DNA of 64,000 nucleotides, from assembly GCF_004001045.1 (NCBI RefSeq), contig NZ_BIMK01000028.1, forward strand, positions 1 to 64,000, written 5' to 3'. A model generated the notes under the pieces. It ran no database searches, was not told where the DNA came from, and saw nothing but the letters and a program-made list of their open reading frames with translations. Position numbers and translations under genes: made by a program. Positions 53,549 through 61,666 of the stretch are shown here, piece after piece. The DNA is from Paenibacillus chibensis (GTDB taxonomy: Bacteria > Bacillota > Bacilli > Paenibacillales > Paenibacillaceae). How positions within the stretch are numbered: the first letter of the stretch is position 1; each line of letters begins with the position of its first letter.

Positions 53549-55624
53549 ATGACCACTTCATTTCCGCCCATCAGCCCGAAGCTGAAGGGATTTATGCATG
53601 GCGCAGACTACAACCCGGATCAGTGGCAGCATGCACCCGAAATACTCGAGGAGGATATCCGCCTGATGAAGCTGGCAAAGTGCAACGTCATGGCGATCGG
53701 CATTTTTGCCTGGGCGGCGCTGGAGCCGGAGGAAGGCATCTTTACGTTCGAATGGCTGGACCGGGTACTGGACCGTTTTGCAGCGAACGGCATCTATGCC
53801 TGGCTGGCTACGCCAAGCGGCGCAAGGCCGGCCTGGATGTCCGCCAAGTACCCCGAGGTGCTTCGCGTGGAAGCGAACCGCGTGCGCAATCTGCACGGGG
53901 GACGCCATAACCATTGCTACTCCTCGCCGGTATACCGTGCAAAGGTCCGCATCATGAATACGAAGCTGGCGGAACGTTATGCCCATCATCCGGCTGTGAT
54001 CGGCTGGCATATCTCCAATGAATACGGGGGCGAATGCCACTGCGACTTCTGTCAGGAAGCCTTCCGCGAATGGCTGCAGGAACGGTACGGCACGCTTGCG
54101 GCGCTGAACCAGGCCTGGTGGACAACCTTCTGGAGCCATACCTACACCGACTGGTCGCAGATCGAATCGCCCGCGCCGCACGGGGAACGGATGGTGCACG
54201 GCCATAATCTGGACTGGAGAAGGTTCGTCACCGACCGTACGGTCGACTTCTGCCGCCACGAGATTGCGCCCTTGCGGGCGATCCGGCCAGAGCTGCCGGT
54301 CACCGCGAACATGATGGACTGGTTCGAGGGTCTCGATTATCGCAAGTTCGCCGATATTCTCGATGTCATCTCCTGGGATGCCTATCCAACCTGGCATGAT
54401 CTGCAGGATCAGGGGGCGCTCGCCGCATGGTTCTCGTTCAACCATGATTTGTTCCGGTCCCTCAAGGGCGGGCAGCCGTTCATGCTGATGGAGAGCACGC
54501 CGAGCATGACCAACTGGCAGGCGGTCAGCAAGCTGAAGCGTCCCGGCATGCATCTGTTGTCCTCGCTTCAAGCCGTGGCGCACGGATCGGATACAGTGCA
54601 GTATTTCCAGTGGCGCAAGAGCCGCGGCTCCAGTGAGAAGCTGCACGGCGCCGTCGTGGACCATGTGGGGCATGAGCATACCCGGGTCTTCAGCGATGTG
54701 GCGGAGCTGGGGGGAATCCTTGAGAAGATTGCCAGTGTCGCTGGATCGGCCGTTCCGGCCCAGGTAGCCATCATCGCCGATTGGGATAACCGCTGGGCGG
54801 TGAAGGATTCGCAAGGGCCGCTGAATCGGGGCATCGATTATGAGCGTACGGTCATGCAGCACTACCGGGCCTTCTGGGAGCTTGGCGTGCCGGTGGACGT
54901 GATCGGTTCGGATGATCATTTTGCACATTACAAGCTGATCGTGGCTCCGATGATGTATCTGTGCACGGAGCAGGCCGGCGCGGCGATTGAAGCTTTCGTT
55001 GCCGGTGGCGGAACGTTTGTGACGACGTATTGGTCGGGCATCGTGAACGAAAGCGATCTGTGCCATCTCGGCGGCTTTCCCGGACCGCTGCGTAGTACGC
55101 TTGGCATTTGGTCCGAGGAGATCGACGGCCTGCATGAGGGAGAGTACAATGCTCTCGTACGGCGTGACGACAAGCTGCCGGGCTTGAAGGAGAGCTATGA
55201 GGTTTATGATTTATGCGATCTGATCCATACGGAAGGAGCGGAGGTGTTGGCGGAATACCGGGAGGATTTTTATGCAGGACGTCCGGCATTGACCGTCAAC
55301 GCCTTCGGAAAAGGAAAAGCGTACTATTTGGCGGCCCGGGCGAAGGAACCGTTCTATGCCGATTTCTATGGTCAGCTCATTCAAGAAGCTGGCGTATCCA
55401 GGGTGATAGATACGGAGCTCCCTTCCGATGTGACCGCGCAGATGCGTACGGACGGAGAGAACGATTATGTATTTCTGCTCAATTTCAGCGGTCAAGCGCA
55501 GGAGATCGGGCTGGCTGGGCAGGCATTCACCGACTTGTTCAGCGGTCGTGCCGAGCAGGCTGCCGTTCATCTGGACGTGCATGGTTTGCGGCTGCTGAAA
55601 CGGACGAAGGCAGGGCGAATTTAA
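53549..55624 (+). CDS. Beta-galactosidase, glycoside hydrolase family 42
   Basis: 691-residue cytoplasmic GH42 enzyme. The start MTTSFPPISPKLKGFMHGADYNPDQW is typical and ATG 53549 follows AAAGAGGGA; an in-frame start 63 bases upstream lacks a site. The acid/base Glu is in WHISNEYGGECHCDFC (near residue 157), which also holds zinc-ligand cysteines, and the nucleophile Glu is in FMLMESTPSMTNW (near 314). A trimerisation domain (near 400-610) and a small C-terminal beta domain follow. It likely cleaves galactosides brought in by the importer just upstream. Confidence 0.95.
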   Translation: MTTSFPPISPKLKGFMHGADYNPDQWQHAPEILEEDIRLMKLAKCNVMAIGIFAWAALEPEEGIFTFEWLDRVLDRFAANGIYAWLATPSGARPAWMSAKYPEVLRVEANRVRNLHGGRHNHCYSSPVYRAKVRIMNTKLAERYAHHPAVIGWHISNEYGGECHCDFCQEAFREWLQERYGTLAALNQAWWTTFWSHTYTDWSQIESPAPHGERMVHGHNLDWRRFVTDRTVDFCRHEIAPLRAIRPELPVTANMMDWFEGLDYRKFADILDVISWDAYPTWHDLQDQGALAAWFSFNHDLFRSLKGGQPFMLMESTPSMTNWQAVSKLKRPGMHLLSSLQAVAHGSDTVQYFQWRKSRGSSEKLHGAVVDHVGHEHTRVFSDVAELGGILEKIASVAGSAVPAQVAIIADWDNRWAVKDSQGPLNRGIDYERTVMQHYRAFWELGVPVDVIGSDDHFAHYKLIVAPMMYLCTEQAGAAIEAFVAGGGTFVTTYWSGIVNESDLCHLGGFPGPLRSTLGIWSEEIDGLHEGEYNALVRRDDKLPGLKESYEVYDLCDLIHTEGAEVLAEYREDFYAGRPALTVNAFGKGKAYYLAARAKEPFYADFYGQLIQEAGVSRVIDTELPSDVTAQMRTDGENDYVFLLNFSGQAQEIGLAGQAFTDLFSGRAEQAAVHLDVHGLRLLKRTKAGRI

Positions 55625-55718
55625 AGATAGTTACGGTAGGAAAGCCGACTATTAAGCAGGCACCGCAGAAAGCATTTCAGAAATTCAACACAAACCGCCG
55701 CATTGGGAAAAAGGAAAG

Positions 55719-55746
55719 AGCCCGGGGGAAATCACCCCCGGGCTTA
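55719..55746. terminator. Bidirectional terminator
   Basis: Perfect 10-base stem AGCCCGGGGG / CCCCCGGGCT, short T-rich tails both ways, between the GH42 and LysR genes. Confidence 0.85.
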
Positions 55747-55752
55747 TTGTAT

Positions 55753-56667
55753 CTACAAGATAAAGGTGCCGGCTTTCAATGAATCGGCGGCCGGGAGTTC
55801 CTTTTTCAGCGCTTCGTATAGCCTGCCAGCCGCCAGCCGCGGCGGATAATCAGGCTCTCTGCATAACAGGCCGCAGGTCATATCGACCTCGTCATCCATC
55901 AGCGGCCGGATGACGGTGCCAGCCGGTTCGGGCTGGAGTACCGAAGCCGGAACGAGCGCCGCCCCGATGCCGCATTGCACATAATACTTCAAGGCGGACA
56001 TGCTGCCGATTTCCACGGTGTCGAGCGGAGGGCCGCCAGGCTCCTGCAGGAGCATTTCCAGCTTGCGGCGATAGGGGCAATCGGCAGCCGTGATCAGCAG
56101 CCGGTGTCTCCGCAGATCCTGAACGGAAATGGTTTGCTTCCCGGTCAAGGGATGCTGCTCCGGCAGCAGCACGACAAAATGCTCTGTCAGCACAGGCTCG
56201 AAGTAGAGTCCGGTCCCGAGCAGCGGCGGGGAGCAGACAGCGAGGTCGAGCTCGCCGTGCAGAAGCTGCTGGCTGAGCACCGGAGAGCTCGCGATGCTGA
56301 CGGATACGCGTATCTGCGGAAACTCATGCAGAAACTGGGCAAGAATGCCCGGCAGCCGGTAGCTCGCAATCGGCTCCACGACCCCGAGGCGGATATGGCC
56401 GGCTGCGCCTGCGACCAGCTCCGTCATCGTCGTTTGCAGCTGCTCGATATCGCGGACGATATGCGCGCTTTGTTCCAGAAACAGGCGGCCGGCCTCCGTC
56501 AATTCGAAGGTTCTGCCGCGCTCCATGAGACGCATGCCGAGATCGGTTTCAAGCTTCTGCATCTGCATGGTAACGGTGGATTGGGCGTAATTGAGTTCCT
56601 CCGCTGCCCGGTTGAAGCTTCCGAGGGCCGCAATCCGGTGAAAGGTTTTGACTGACTTCAAATCCAT
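55753..56667 (-). CDS. LysR-family transcriptional regulator
   Basis: 304-residue LTTR. The N-terminal HTH reads FHRIAALGSFNRAAEELNYAQSTVTMQMQKLE (near residues 8-39; key LNYAQSTVT), then a LysR substrate domain with IRLGVVEPIASYRLPGIL. ATG 56667 is chosen because AGGAG (complement of 56681-56685) lies inside a possible longer frame that begins at TTG 56694. It is divergent from the tautomerase-SDR pair, its probable target. The inducer is unknown. Confidence 0.9.
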   Translation of the reverse strand: MDLKSVKTFHRIAALGSFNRAAEELNYAQSTVTMQMQKLETDLGMRLMERGRTFELTEAGRLFLEQSAHIVRDIEQLQTTMTELVAGAAGHIRLGVVEPIASYRLPGILAQFLHEFPQIRVSVSIASSPVLSQQLLHGELDLAVCSPPLLGTGLYFEPVLTEHFVVLLPEQHPLTGKQTISVQDLRRHRLLITAADCPYRRKLEMLLQEPGGPPLDTVEIGSMSALKYYVQCGIGAALVPASVLQPEPAGTVIRPLMDDEVDMTCGLLCREPDYPPRLAAGRLYEALKKELPAADSLKAGTFIL

Positions 56668-56689
56668 AGAATCGATGCATCTCCTGTGG

Positions 56690-56729
56690 TTCAATTATTT
56701 TGAAGGAATCATTCATTTAATTCAATTAT
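56690..56729. promoter_or_regulatory. Direct repeats in the LysR/tautomerase divergent region
   Basis: TTCAATTAT at 56690-56698 and 56721-56729, 31 bases apart (three helical turns), in an AT-rich stretch with TATACAAT before the tautomerase gene. Plausible LysR recognition and activation sites; no perfect T-N11-A box was confirmed. Confidence 0.35.
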
Positions 56730-56792
56730 ACAAATATATAATCCTCATATACAATGACCTTGTCAATGAAAAGAATACAGGAGGAGAGAGCG

Positions 56793-57182
56793 ATGCCGTT
56801 TATTCGCATAGACCTGCATGAAGGAAAGCCGGCGGAGGAGCTGTCCATGATCAGCCGTTCCATTCATCAGGCGATGGTCGAGACGATCGATGTACCGGAG
56901 GACGATTATTTTCAGGTGATCACGACGCATGCGCCCGGAGAGCTGTTATATGATCGGCACTACATGAATATCGACAGATCGGAGGAGCAGATCTTCATCC
57001 AGATCACGATGAAGGAAGGCCGCACACTCCGGAAAAAGCGGGCCCTGTTTGCCCGGATTGCGGAACTGCTGCAAGCGAACGCGGGCGTGAGGCCGCAGGA
57101 CGTGATGGTCATTTTGACGGAGAATAAGCAGGAAAACTGGTCGTTTGGCCATGGGATCGCGCAGCTTGCCGCGGAAGAATAG
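56793..57182 (+). CDS. Tautomerase family protein
   Basis: 129-residue protein of the 4-oxalocrotonate tautomerase/cis-CaaD superfamily, double-length type. MPFIRIDL gives Pro1, the catalytic base after Met removal; an in-frame start 39 bases upstream would remove this and is rejected. ATG 56793 follows GGAGGAGA. DDYFQVITTH and YMNIDRSEEQIFIQITMKEGRT match the family. Probably isomerises or dehalogenates a small acid; the neighbouring SDR may act in the same pathway. Confidence 0.88.
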   Translation: MPFIRIDLHEGKPAEELSMISRSIHQAMVETIDVPEDDYFQVITTHAPGELLYDRHYMNIDRSEEQIFIQITMKEGRTLRKKRALFARIAELLQANAGVRPQDVMVILTENKQENWSFGHGIAQLAAEE

Positions 57183-57258
57183 GCTGGCGGCCATGACAGC
57201 TGCATGACGATGGGGACCGGTCGCGTGTATTTACTCAGATTAAAGGAGAGGATTAACG

Positions 57259-57999
57259 ATGGAGCTTAGCGGCAAAAAAGCACTCGTTACAGGCGGAGGA
57301 ACAGGAATCGGACGGGCGGTATCGCTGGCGCTGGCGGAACGTGGAGCCGCAGTGGCCGTGAACTATTCGCGGTCGGTGCAGGAAGCCGAAGAAACGGTGC
57401 GCATGATTCGAAGCAAGGGCGGGCAAGCGCGGGCCATCCAGGCTGATGTATCCCGCGAACAGGAGGTTCTCGCGATGGTGGATACCCTGGCAGGCGAATG
57501 GGGCGGCATCGATGTATTGGTTAATAACGCCAGCATAACCCGCCACATCGCGATGGAGGATCTGGACTTGGTGACGGATGATGCTTGGGATGAGCTTTTT
57601 CACATCAACGTCAGAGGCATGTTTTATTGTGCAAGAGCCGTCGCCCCTTGGATGAAGCGGCAGCGGCAGGGAGCGATCGTCAATGTCGGCAGCATCGCTG
57701 GCATTACCGGCAAGGGCTCCTCGCTGCCCTATGCGGTCTCCAAAGCAGCCGTTCACGGGCTGACCCGCTCGCTGGCGCAATCCCTTGCGCCGTATATCCG
57801 CGTGAACTGCGTGGCTCCCGGAGCCGTCCTGACCCGGTGGTGGGACGGGCGGGAGCAGCAGATGGAGCAGCTGGCCGGCACGCTGTTGCTTGGCGAAGCG
57901 GCTGAGCCTGCGGATATCGCCCATATGATCTGTGCTGTGCTCGAACAGGAGGCTCTGACGGGGCAGATCATCACGGTGGATGCCGGACAGTCCATGTAA
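57259..57999 (+). CDS. Short-chain dehydrogenase/reductase (FabG-like)
   Basis: 246-residue classical SDR. Cofactor loop TGGGTGIG (near residues 11-18), NNAS (near 89-92), catalytic Ser in VGSIAG and YAVSK (YxxxK, near 155-159), and the C-terminal TGQIITVDAGQSM. NAD(P)-dependent oxidoreductase of unknown substrate. ATG follows AAAGGAG. Likely co-transcribed with the tautomerase gene 76 bases upstream. Confidence 0.92.
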   Translation: MELSGKKALVTGGGTGIGRAVSLALAERGAAVAVNYSRSVQEAEETVRMIRSKGGQARAIQADVSREQEVLAMVDTLAGEWGGIDVLVNNASITRHIAMEDLDLVTDDAWDELFHINVRGMFYCARAVAPWMKRQRQGAIVNVGSIAGITGKGSSLPYAVSKAAVHGLTRSLAQSLAPYIRVNCVAPGAVLTRWWDGREQQMEQLAGTLLLGEAAEPADIAHMICAVLEQEALTGQIITVDAGQSM

Positions 58000-58036
58000 G
58001 ATAGGATTTCTTGAAGCTTGCTCCGTAACGACAAAC

Positions 58037-58077
58037 AGGTCCATCTTGGCATACAACGGCCAGGCTGGACCTTTTTC
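58037..58077. terminator. Terminator between SDR and methyltransferase genes
   Basis: AGGTCCA ... TGGACCT stem followed by TTTTT, for the converging SDR gene. Confidence 0.75.
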
Positions 58078-58106
58078 CCCTATATCATCTCCACTAAATG
58101 ACAAGC

Positions 58107-59162
58107 TCACCGCATCCTTGCCACAACGCCGTTATGCACCTTGATGTACCCATGCCTGCAAATATCCATGCCGTTCTCGTAAACGTACAGCCCCATCTGC
58201 TGTACCGTCATCAATTCGCGGTACGTATGGTTCATGACGTCAGCCATGATTTGATAGAACAGGCGGGATCTCAGCTGATTTCTTGGCGTCGTCATAATGG
58301 CGTAGCCCCCGGGCTTCAGGAAGCGCCGGTGCCAATCCACCACCTCGGGCTTGATCTCGTCCGGAAAATGCTCCAGCAGCCCGACGGAGAGAACGATATC
58401 GAACTCCCGGCCAAAGGGGAGCCTCCGAATGTCATCGACCACATATTCAATATTGAAATTATGTTTGTAGTATACCTGCGGGCTGCCGGTGCAGGGATTC
58501 GCCCCAAGAAAAGGGTAGGCATCCGGGAATTCCGCAAACCGGGTGGTGCGGCAGTATTCATCATAGTCAACCATAACGACCTCGGCCCCGGGATACATGG
58601 CTGCCAGCTGCATCGCCTCGTAGCCTTCGGCAGCGCCAAGAAAAAGGATTCGCGGTTTCTGGACATCCAGCCCTTCGAACAAGGCCCGTTTGCCCCTAGG
58701 ATCCCATACGCCGTCCTGAATCCGGTGCACATAATTCCACAGGTGGATACGGACGACGTCCCCGATCCCTTCACGAATCTGATGGAAGTTAAACGCTTTC
58801 AAGCTTTTGAAGAACTCGGCTTTTTCCTTAGCGATCTCGGCGGGGACGTCTTTAATGAACCACTGATGGAAAGACTGGTTGAAGTGGGTCCAAGCGGTAT
58901 GGGCATCCATGGAGGTGCCGTGCTCCCGCTCCCAAGCCTTGCGGTCCTGGGCAACGCTTTTGACCTCATAGGGCTTGCCGACATCCTTCCAGGATAGAAG
59001 AGACCAGTCATGGACGGGATTGAGACTTATGAACTTCTGGTACTCGGGCGAGGCATGGGATCTCAGATCCACGCGGTAATTCGGCATCAGTTCCGTATGT
59101 TCCATTTCTGCGGCAGTGAAAGGGGAATCCGTCGCGGTGGCAGGGCCGGCATTTACATTCAT
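58107..59162 (-). CDS. Class I SAM-dependent methyltransferase
   Basis: 351-residue protein. The SAM site is visible as ILFLGAAEGYEAMQLA (motif I, near residues 166-181), VVMVDYDEY (motif II) and FDIVLSVGLLEHFPDEIKPEVV (motif IV, key LSVGLLEHF near 253-261), then LKPGGYAIMTTP. The first 150 residues form an extra domain of unknown role. The acceptor molecule is unknown. ATG follows GAAGGAGGG. Single gene. Confidence 0.85.
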   Translation of the reverse strand: MNVNAGPATATDSPFTAAEMEHTELMPNYRVDLRSHASPEYQKFISLNPVHDWSLLSWKDVGKPYEVKSVAQDRKAWEREHGTSMDAHTAWTHFNQSFHQWFIKDVPAEIAKEKAEFFKSLKAFNFHQIREGIGDVVRIHLWNYVHRIQDGVWDPRGKRALFEGLDVQKPRILFLGAAEGYEAMQLAAMYPGAEVVMVDYDEYCRTTRFAEFPDAYPFLGANPCTGSPQVYYKHNFNIEYVVDDIRRLPFGREFDIVLSVGLLEHFPDEIKPEVVDWHRRFLKPGGYAIMTTPRNQLRSRLFYQIMADVMNHTYRELMTVQQMGLYVYENGMDICRHGYIKVHNGVVARMR

Positions 59163-59347
59163 TTATCATCCCTCCTTACGTTCACAATAAGGCGTATTGG
59201 AAAAATTTACAACATAAAACGCCATGCTTGCTGTCATGAATTTTTTGGATCAGCGGGCTTACAATTTTTACAACCCAGGTTCAAGCGGCAGCAGATCGGT
59301 TACAAGTAAGTATCAAACAATACGACGTTATGAAAAGGGTGATTATT

Positions 59348-59512
59348 ATGTTAGGTTGGGCTATATTATTTTTGATTATCGCTGTTGTGGCGGGGATTTT
59401 CGGATTCTTCGGAATCGTCTCGGCCGCCGTCGGCATCGCGAAGGTGCTGTTCTTCATCTTCCTGATTCTGTTCGTGGTATCGCTGATCTTCGGACGCGTA
59501 AGAAGACGATAA
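59348..59512 (+). CDS. DUF1328 (UPF0391) small membrane protein
   Basis: 54-residue protein with two hydrophobic helices ([22 protein letters not shown], then [18 protein letters not shown]) and a terminal RVRRR. The family normally starts MLGWA, and ATG 59348 has AGGGTGA in front; ATG 59330 would place the site inside the gene and is rejected. Function unknown, often stress-associated. Confidence 0.85.
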   Translation: MLGWAILFLIIAVVAGIFGFFGIVSAAVGIAKVLFFIFLILFVVSLIFGRVRRR

Positions 59513-59546
59513 CGGATCAGTGCATTGCTGAATATGGAATAGCAGA

Positions 59547-59588
59547 AAAGGGGTGGTTTCCCGCTTGGGGAGACCGCCTTTTTTTTGT
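59547..59588 (+). terminator. Terminator after the DUF1328 gene
   Basis: GGTGGTTTCCC / GGGGAGACCGCC stem followed by eight T. Confidence 0.9.
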
Positions 59589-59666
59589 TTGCGTGTCGGT
59601 AACGACATGATAGGATAAAGAATATGGTTTACCTTTATTTGTAAAACCGAACGGGAGGTATGAGCC

Positions 59667-59882
59667 ATGCAGGAGTGGATCGGCAGCTGCCGGAGCTGCG
59701 GCAAAACCATTTATTGCGAGAACGGATTTTTGAACGGAACGGTACAGGAGGATCAGACGCTGGAATGCTTTGAATGCCAGGAGCCGGCTGACGAGGAGGG
59801 GGGGCGTAATTACAAGCTCTTCAATAGAAGCATGTTCAATGCGTACCATCATGATGTCGAGATTATGCTAAATACGAACTGA
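59667..59882 (+). CDS. Small CxxC-motif protein, possible zinc ribbon
   Basis: 71 residues with two Cys pairs: CRSC (near residues 8-11) and CFEC (near 34-37), plus Cys17, a layout suited to one zinc site. The C-terminal KLFNRSMFNAYHHDVEIMLNTN has no motif I recognise. ATG follows GGGAGGT. Flanked by terminators on both sides, so it forms its own unit. Function unknown. Confidence 0.75.
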   Translation: MQEWIGSCRSCGKTIYCENGFLNGTVQEDQTLECFECQEPADEEGGRNYKLFNRSMFNAYHHDVEIMLNTN

Positions 59883-59887
59883 AGCAA

Positions 59888-59914
59888 AAGGCAGCCCTGA
59901 GGGCTGCCTTTTTT
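59888..59914. terminator. Bidirectional terminator
   Basis: Perfect 10-base stem AAGGCAGCCC / GGGCTGCCTT with TGA loop; T tract to the right, A tract to the left. Confidence 0.93.
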
Positions 59915-59927
59915 AGCGACGGTATGT

Positions 59928-61463
59928 CTACGCGCCCGAAACCCGCGGCATTGGCATCGATTCCTTGCCGAGTTCGGCCCAGATATACTTCAGCATCAGC
60001 TCGGATTTCAAGGATGCATAAGCCGGGTCGTCCCACAAATTATGAAACTCCTGGGGGTCCTCCTGCAAATCGAAGATTTCCCCGTAGGTTTGGTTGTAAT
60101 AGACTGTGATTTTATACCGTTCATCCACATACGTTTTCTGATGAATCGTCGTCGGTTCATGATGAAATTCACAGATGGCATGATCCCGGGCCTGCTGCGC
60201 TTCTCCAAGCCATACCTTGCTCTGGTCCACGCCTGTCATGGCATGCGGAATGGGGATATCGCAGAGGGATAGGAATGTGGGAGCCAGATCCACCAAAGAT
60301 TGAATCGCTCCGGAGACTTTGCCTGCAGGCACGCGGCCCGGATAGCGCACGAGAAACGGCAGCTTGATCAGGTCCTCGTAATGGAAGCCGCCCTTGGCCT
60401 GCAGCCCGTGCTGACCGAAGAAATGGCCATGATCGGTCGTGAAAACGACGATGGTATTGTCCGCGATGCCCAACGCATCCAGCTTATCGAGGATTGTGCC
60501 GATATAGTGGTCCATCATGCTGATCATGCCGTAATAGGTCGCCATTTGCTTTCTTTTATGCTCATCGGTGAGTCGATGGTTATTTCCGTATCCGTAAAAT
60601 TGATGCGAATTGTAGCCGTGGATTCCGAAACCGCTCTCCATCCACGGGGAGAAATCCGGATGGTCCTCCTGGGTCATGCCGAAATGGGGAGGGTTATTGT
60701 CATGCTCGCCCGCCATGCCTGTCGGAAGCGTTAAGGCGTCCGGATCGTACATCGTATCCCAAGGCTCGGGAACGAGGTATTCCGGGTGCGGATCGAAGAA
60801 ACTGGACCACAGGAAGAAGCTGTCTCCGCCCGCTTGATATTGTTCCAGCATGGCATTGGTGCGCTCCGCAATCCATGTATTGTAATGATACTCCTCAGGA
60901 ATCGGCCATCGATAGGTAATGCTCGGGTCCATATTCCCTGTCGGCGCCAGGAAATAATCCCTCCAGTTGGTGCAGCCCTTCTCCTCCAGCCACTGCGTAT
61001 AATGCTGTCCGACATGGGCTTCGTTCGTATGGTTGCGGGCTAGCTCCACGTGATCGAATCCGTAGAAAGGCCCATGGAACTGCTTCCAGTATTCCTCATC
61101 CTGCAGGATAGGGTAGGATTCAAGGGACGGGTATTGCTCCGTAGACCGCAGCTGTTGAAAGTGCGCCTTGCCGATGAGCGCCGTTCGGTATCCCGCCGCG
61201 TCGAAATCTTCTCCCACGGTATGCCGGTCTTCAAGGAGCTTGGTTCCAAGCGTCCAAGCCCCGTGCTGACTCGGATATAACCCCGTTATGATTGAAGCAC
61301 GGCTCGGGGTGCAGGTCGGATTCGGACAGTAGGCCCGGGTAAAGGTGGTTCCCTCCCCCACCAGACGGTCCAGATTCGGGGTTTGGATCTCGCTGTTGAA
61401 TGCGCCGAGCGTATCCCAGTGCTGCTGATCGCTGGTAATCAATAAAATATTCGGTTTCTTCAT
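59928..61463 (-). CDS. Sulfatase (arylsulfatase-like)
   Basis: 511-residue type I sulfatase without signal peptide. MKKPNILLITSDQQHWDTLG provides the metal-binding Asp. The formylglycine motif CTPSRASIITG lies near residues 52-62 (CxPSR), where Cys must be oxidised by a maturase that is not in this window. DHGHFFGQHG (near 344-353) gives further metal ligands. ATG follows AGGAGGC. The substrate is unknown; sulfated polysaccharide or choline sulfate types are possible. Single gene. Confidence 0.92.
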   Translation of the reverse strand: MKKPNILLITSDQQHWDTLGAFNSEIQTPNLDRLVGEGTTFTRAYCPNPTCTPSRASIITGLYPSQHGAWTLGTKLLEDRHTVGEDFDAAGYRTALIGKAHFQQLRSTEQYPSLESYPILQDEEYWKQFHGPFYGFDHVELARNHTNEAHVGQHYTQWLEEKGCTNWRDYFLAPTGNMDPSITYRWPIPEEYHYNTWIAERTNAMLEQYQAGGDSFFLWSSFFDPHPEYLVPEPWDTMYDPDALTLPTGMAGEHDNNPPHFGMTQEDHPDFSPWMESGFGIHGYNSHQFYGYGNNHRLTDEHKRKQMATYYGMISMMDHYIGTILDKLDALGIADNTIVVFTTDHGHFFGQHGLQAKGGFHYEDLIKLPFLVRYPGRVPAGKVSGAIQSLVDLAPTFLSLCDIPIPHAMTGVDQSKVWLGEAQQARDHAICEFHHEPTTIHQKTYVDERYKITVYYNQTYGEIFDLQEDPQEFHNLWDDPAYASLKSELMLKYIWAELGKESMPMPRVSGA

Positions 61464-61568
61464 GCGGACAATCGCCTCCTGTGTACCATTGTACGGATTT
61501 CCGTCTGGAAGGAGAATGGCATGAAGTCGGCTACATTTAACATTTTGTCAGGTAAGCCAAACTTCTTG

Positions 61569-61597
61569 TTGACAAGCATAGGGTTCCATTATATAAC
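61569..61597 (+). promoter_or_regulatory. Promoter of the hybrid kinase gene
   Basis: TTGACA, 17 bases, TATAAC; expected start near 61604, 60 bases before the ATG. Confidence 0.7.
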
Positions 61598-61666
61598 AGC
61601 TATTGCTTACCATTTCATGCCACGAATCATTTATGCGATAAAAAGCTTCATTAAAGGGGTTAACCT

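Noticed and set aside
53558-55135. A 525-codon open frame on the minus strand
   Set aside because: It is antisense to the beta-galactosidase gene, whose motifs are intact; high GC explains the open frame, and it has no family motif or ribosome binding site.
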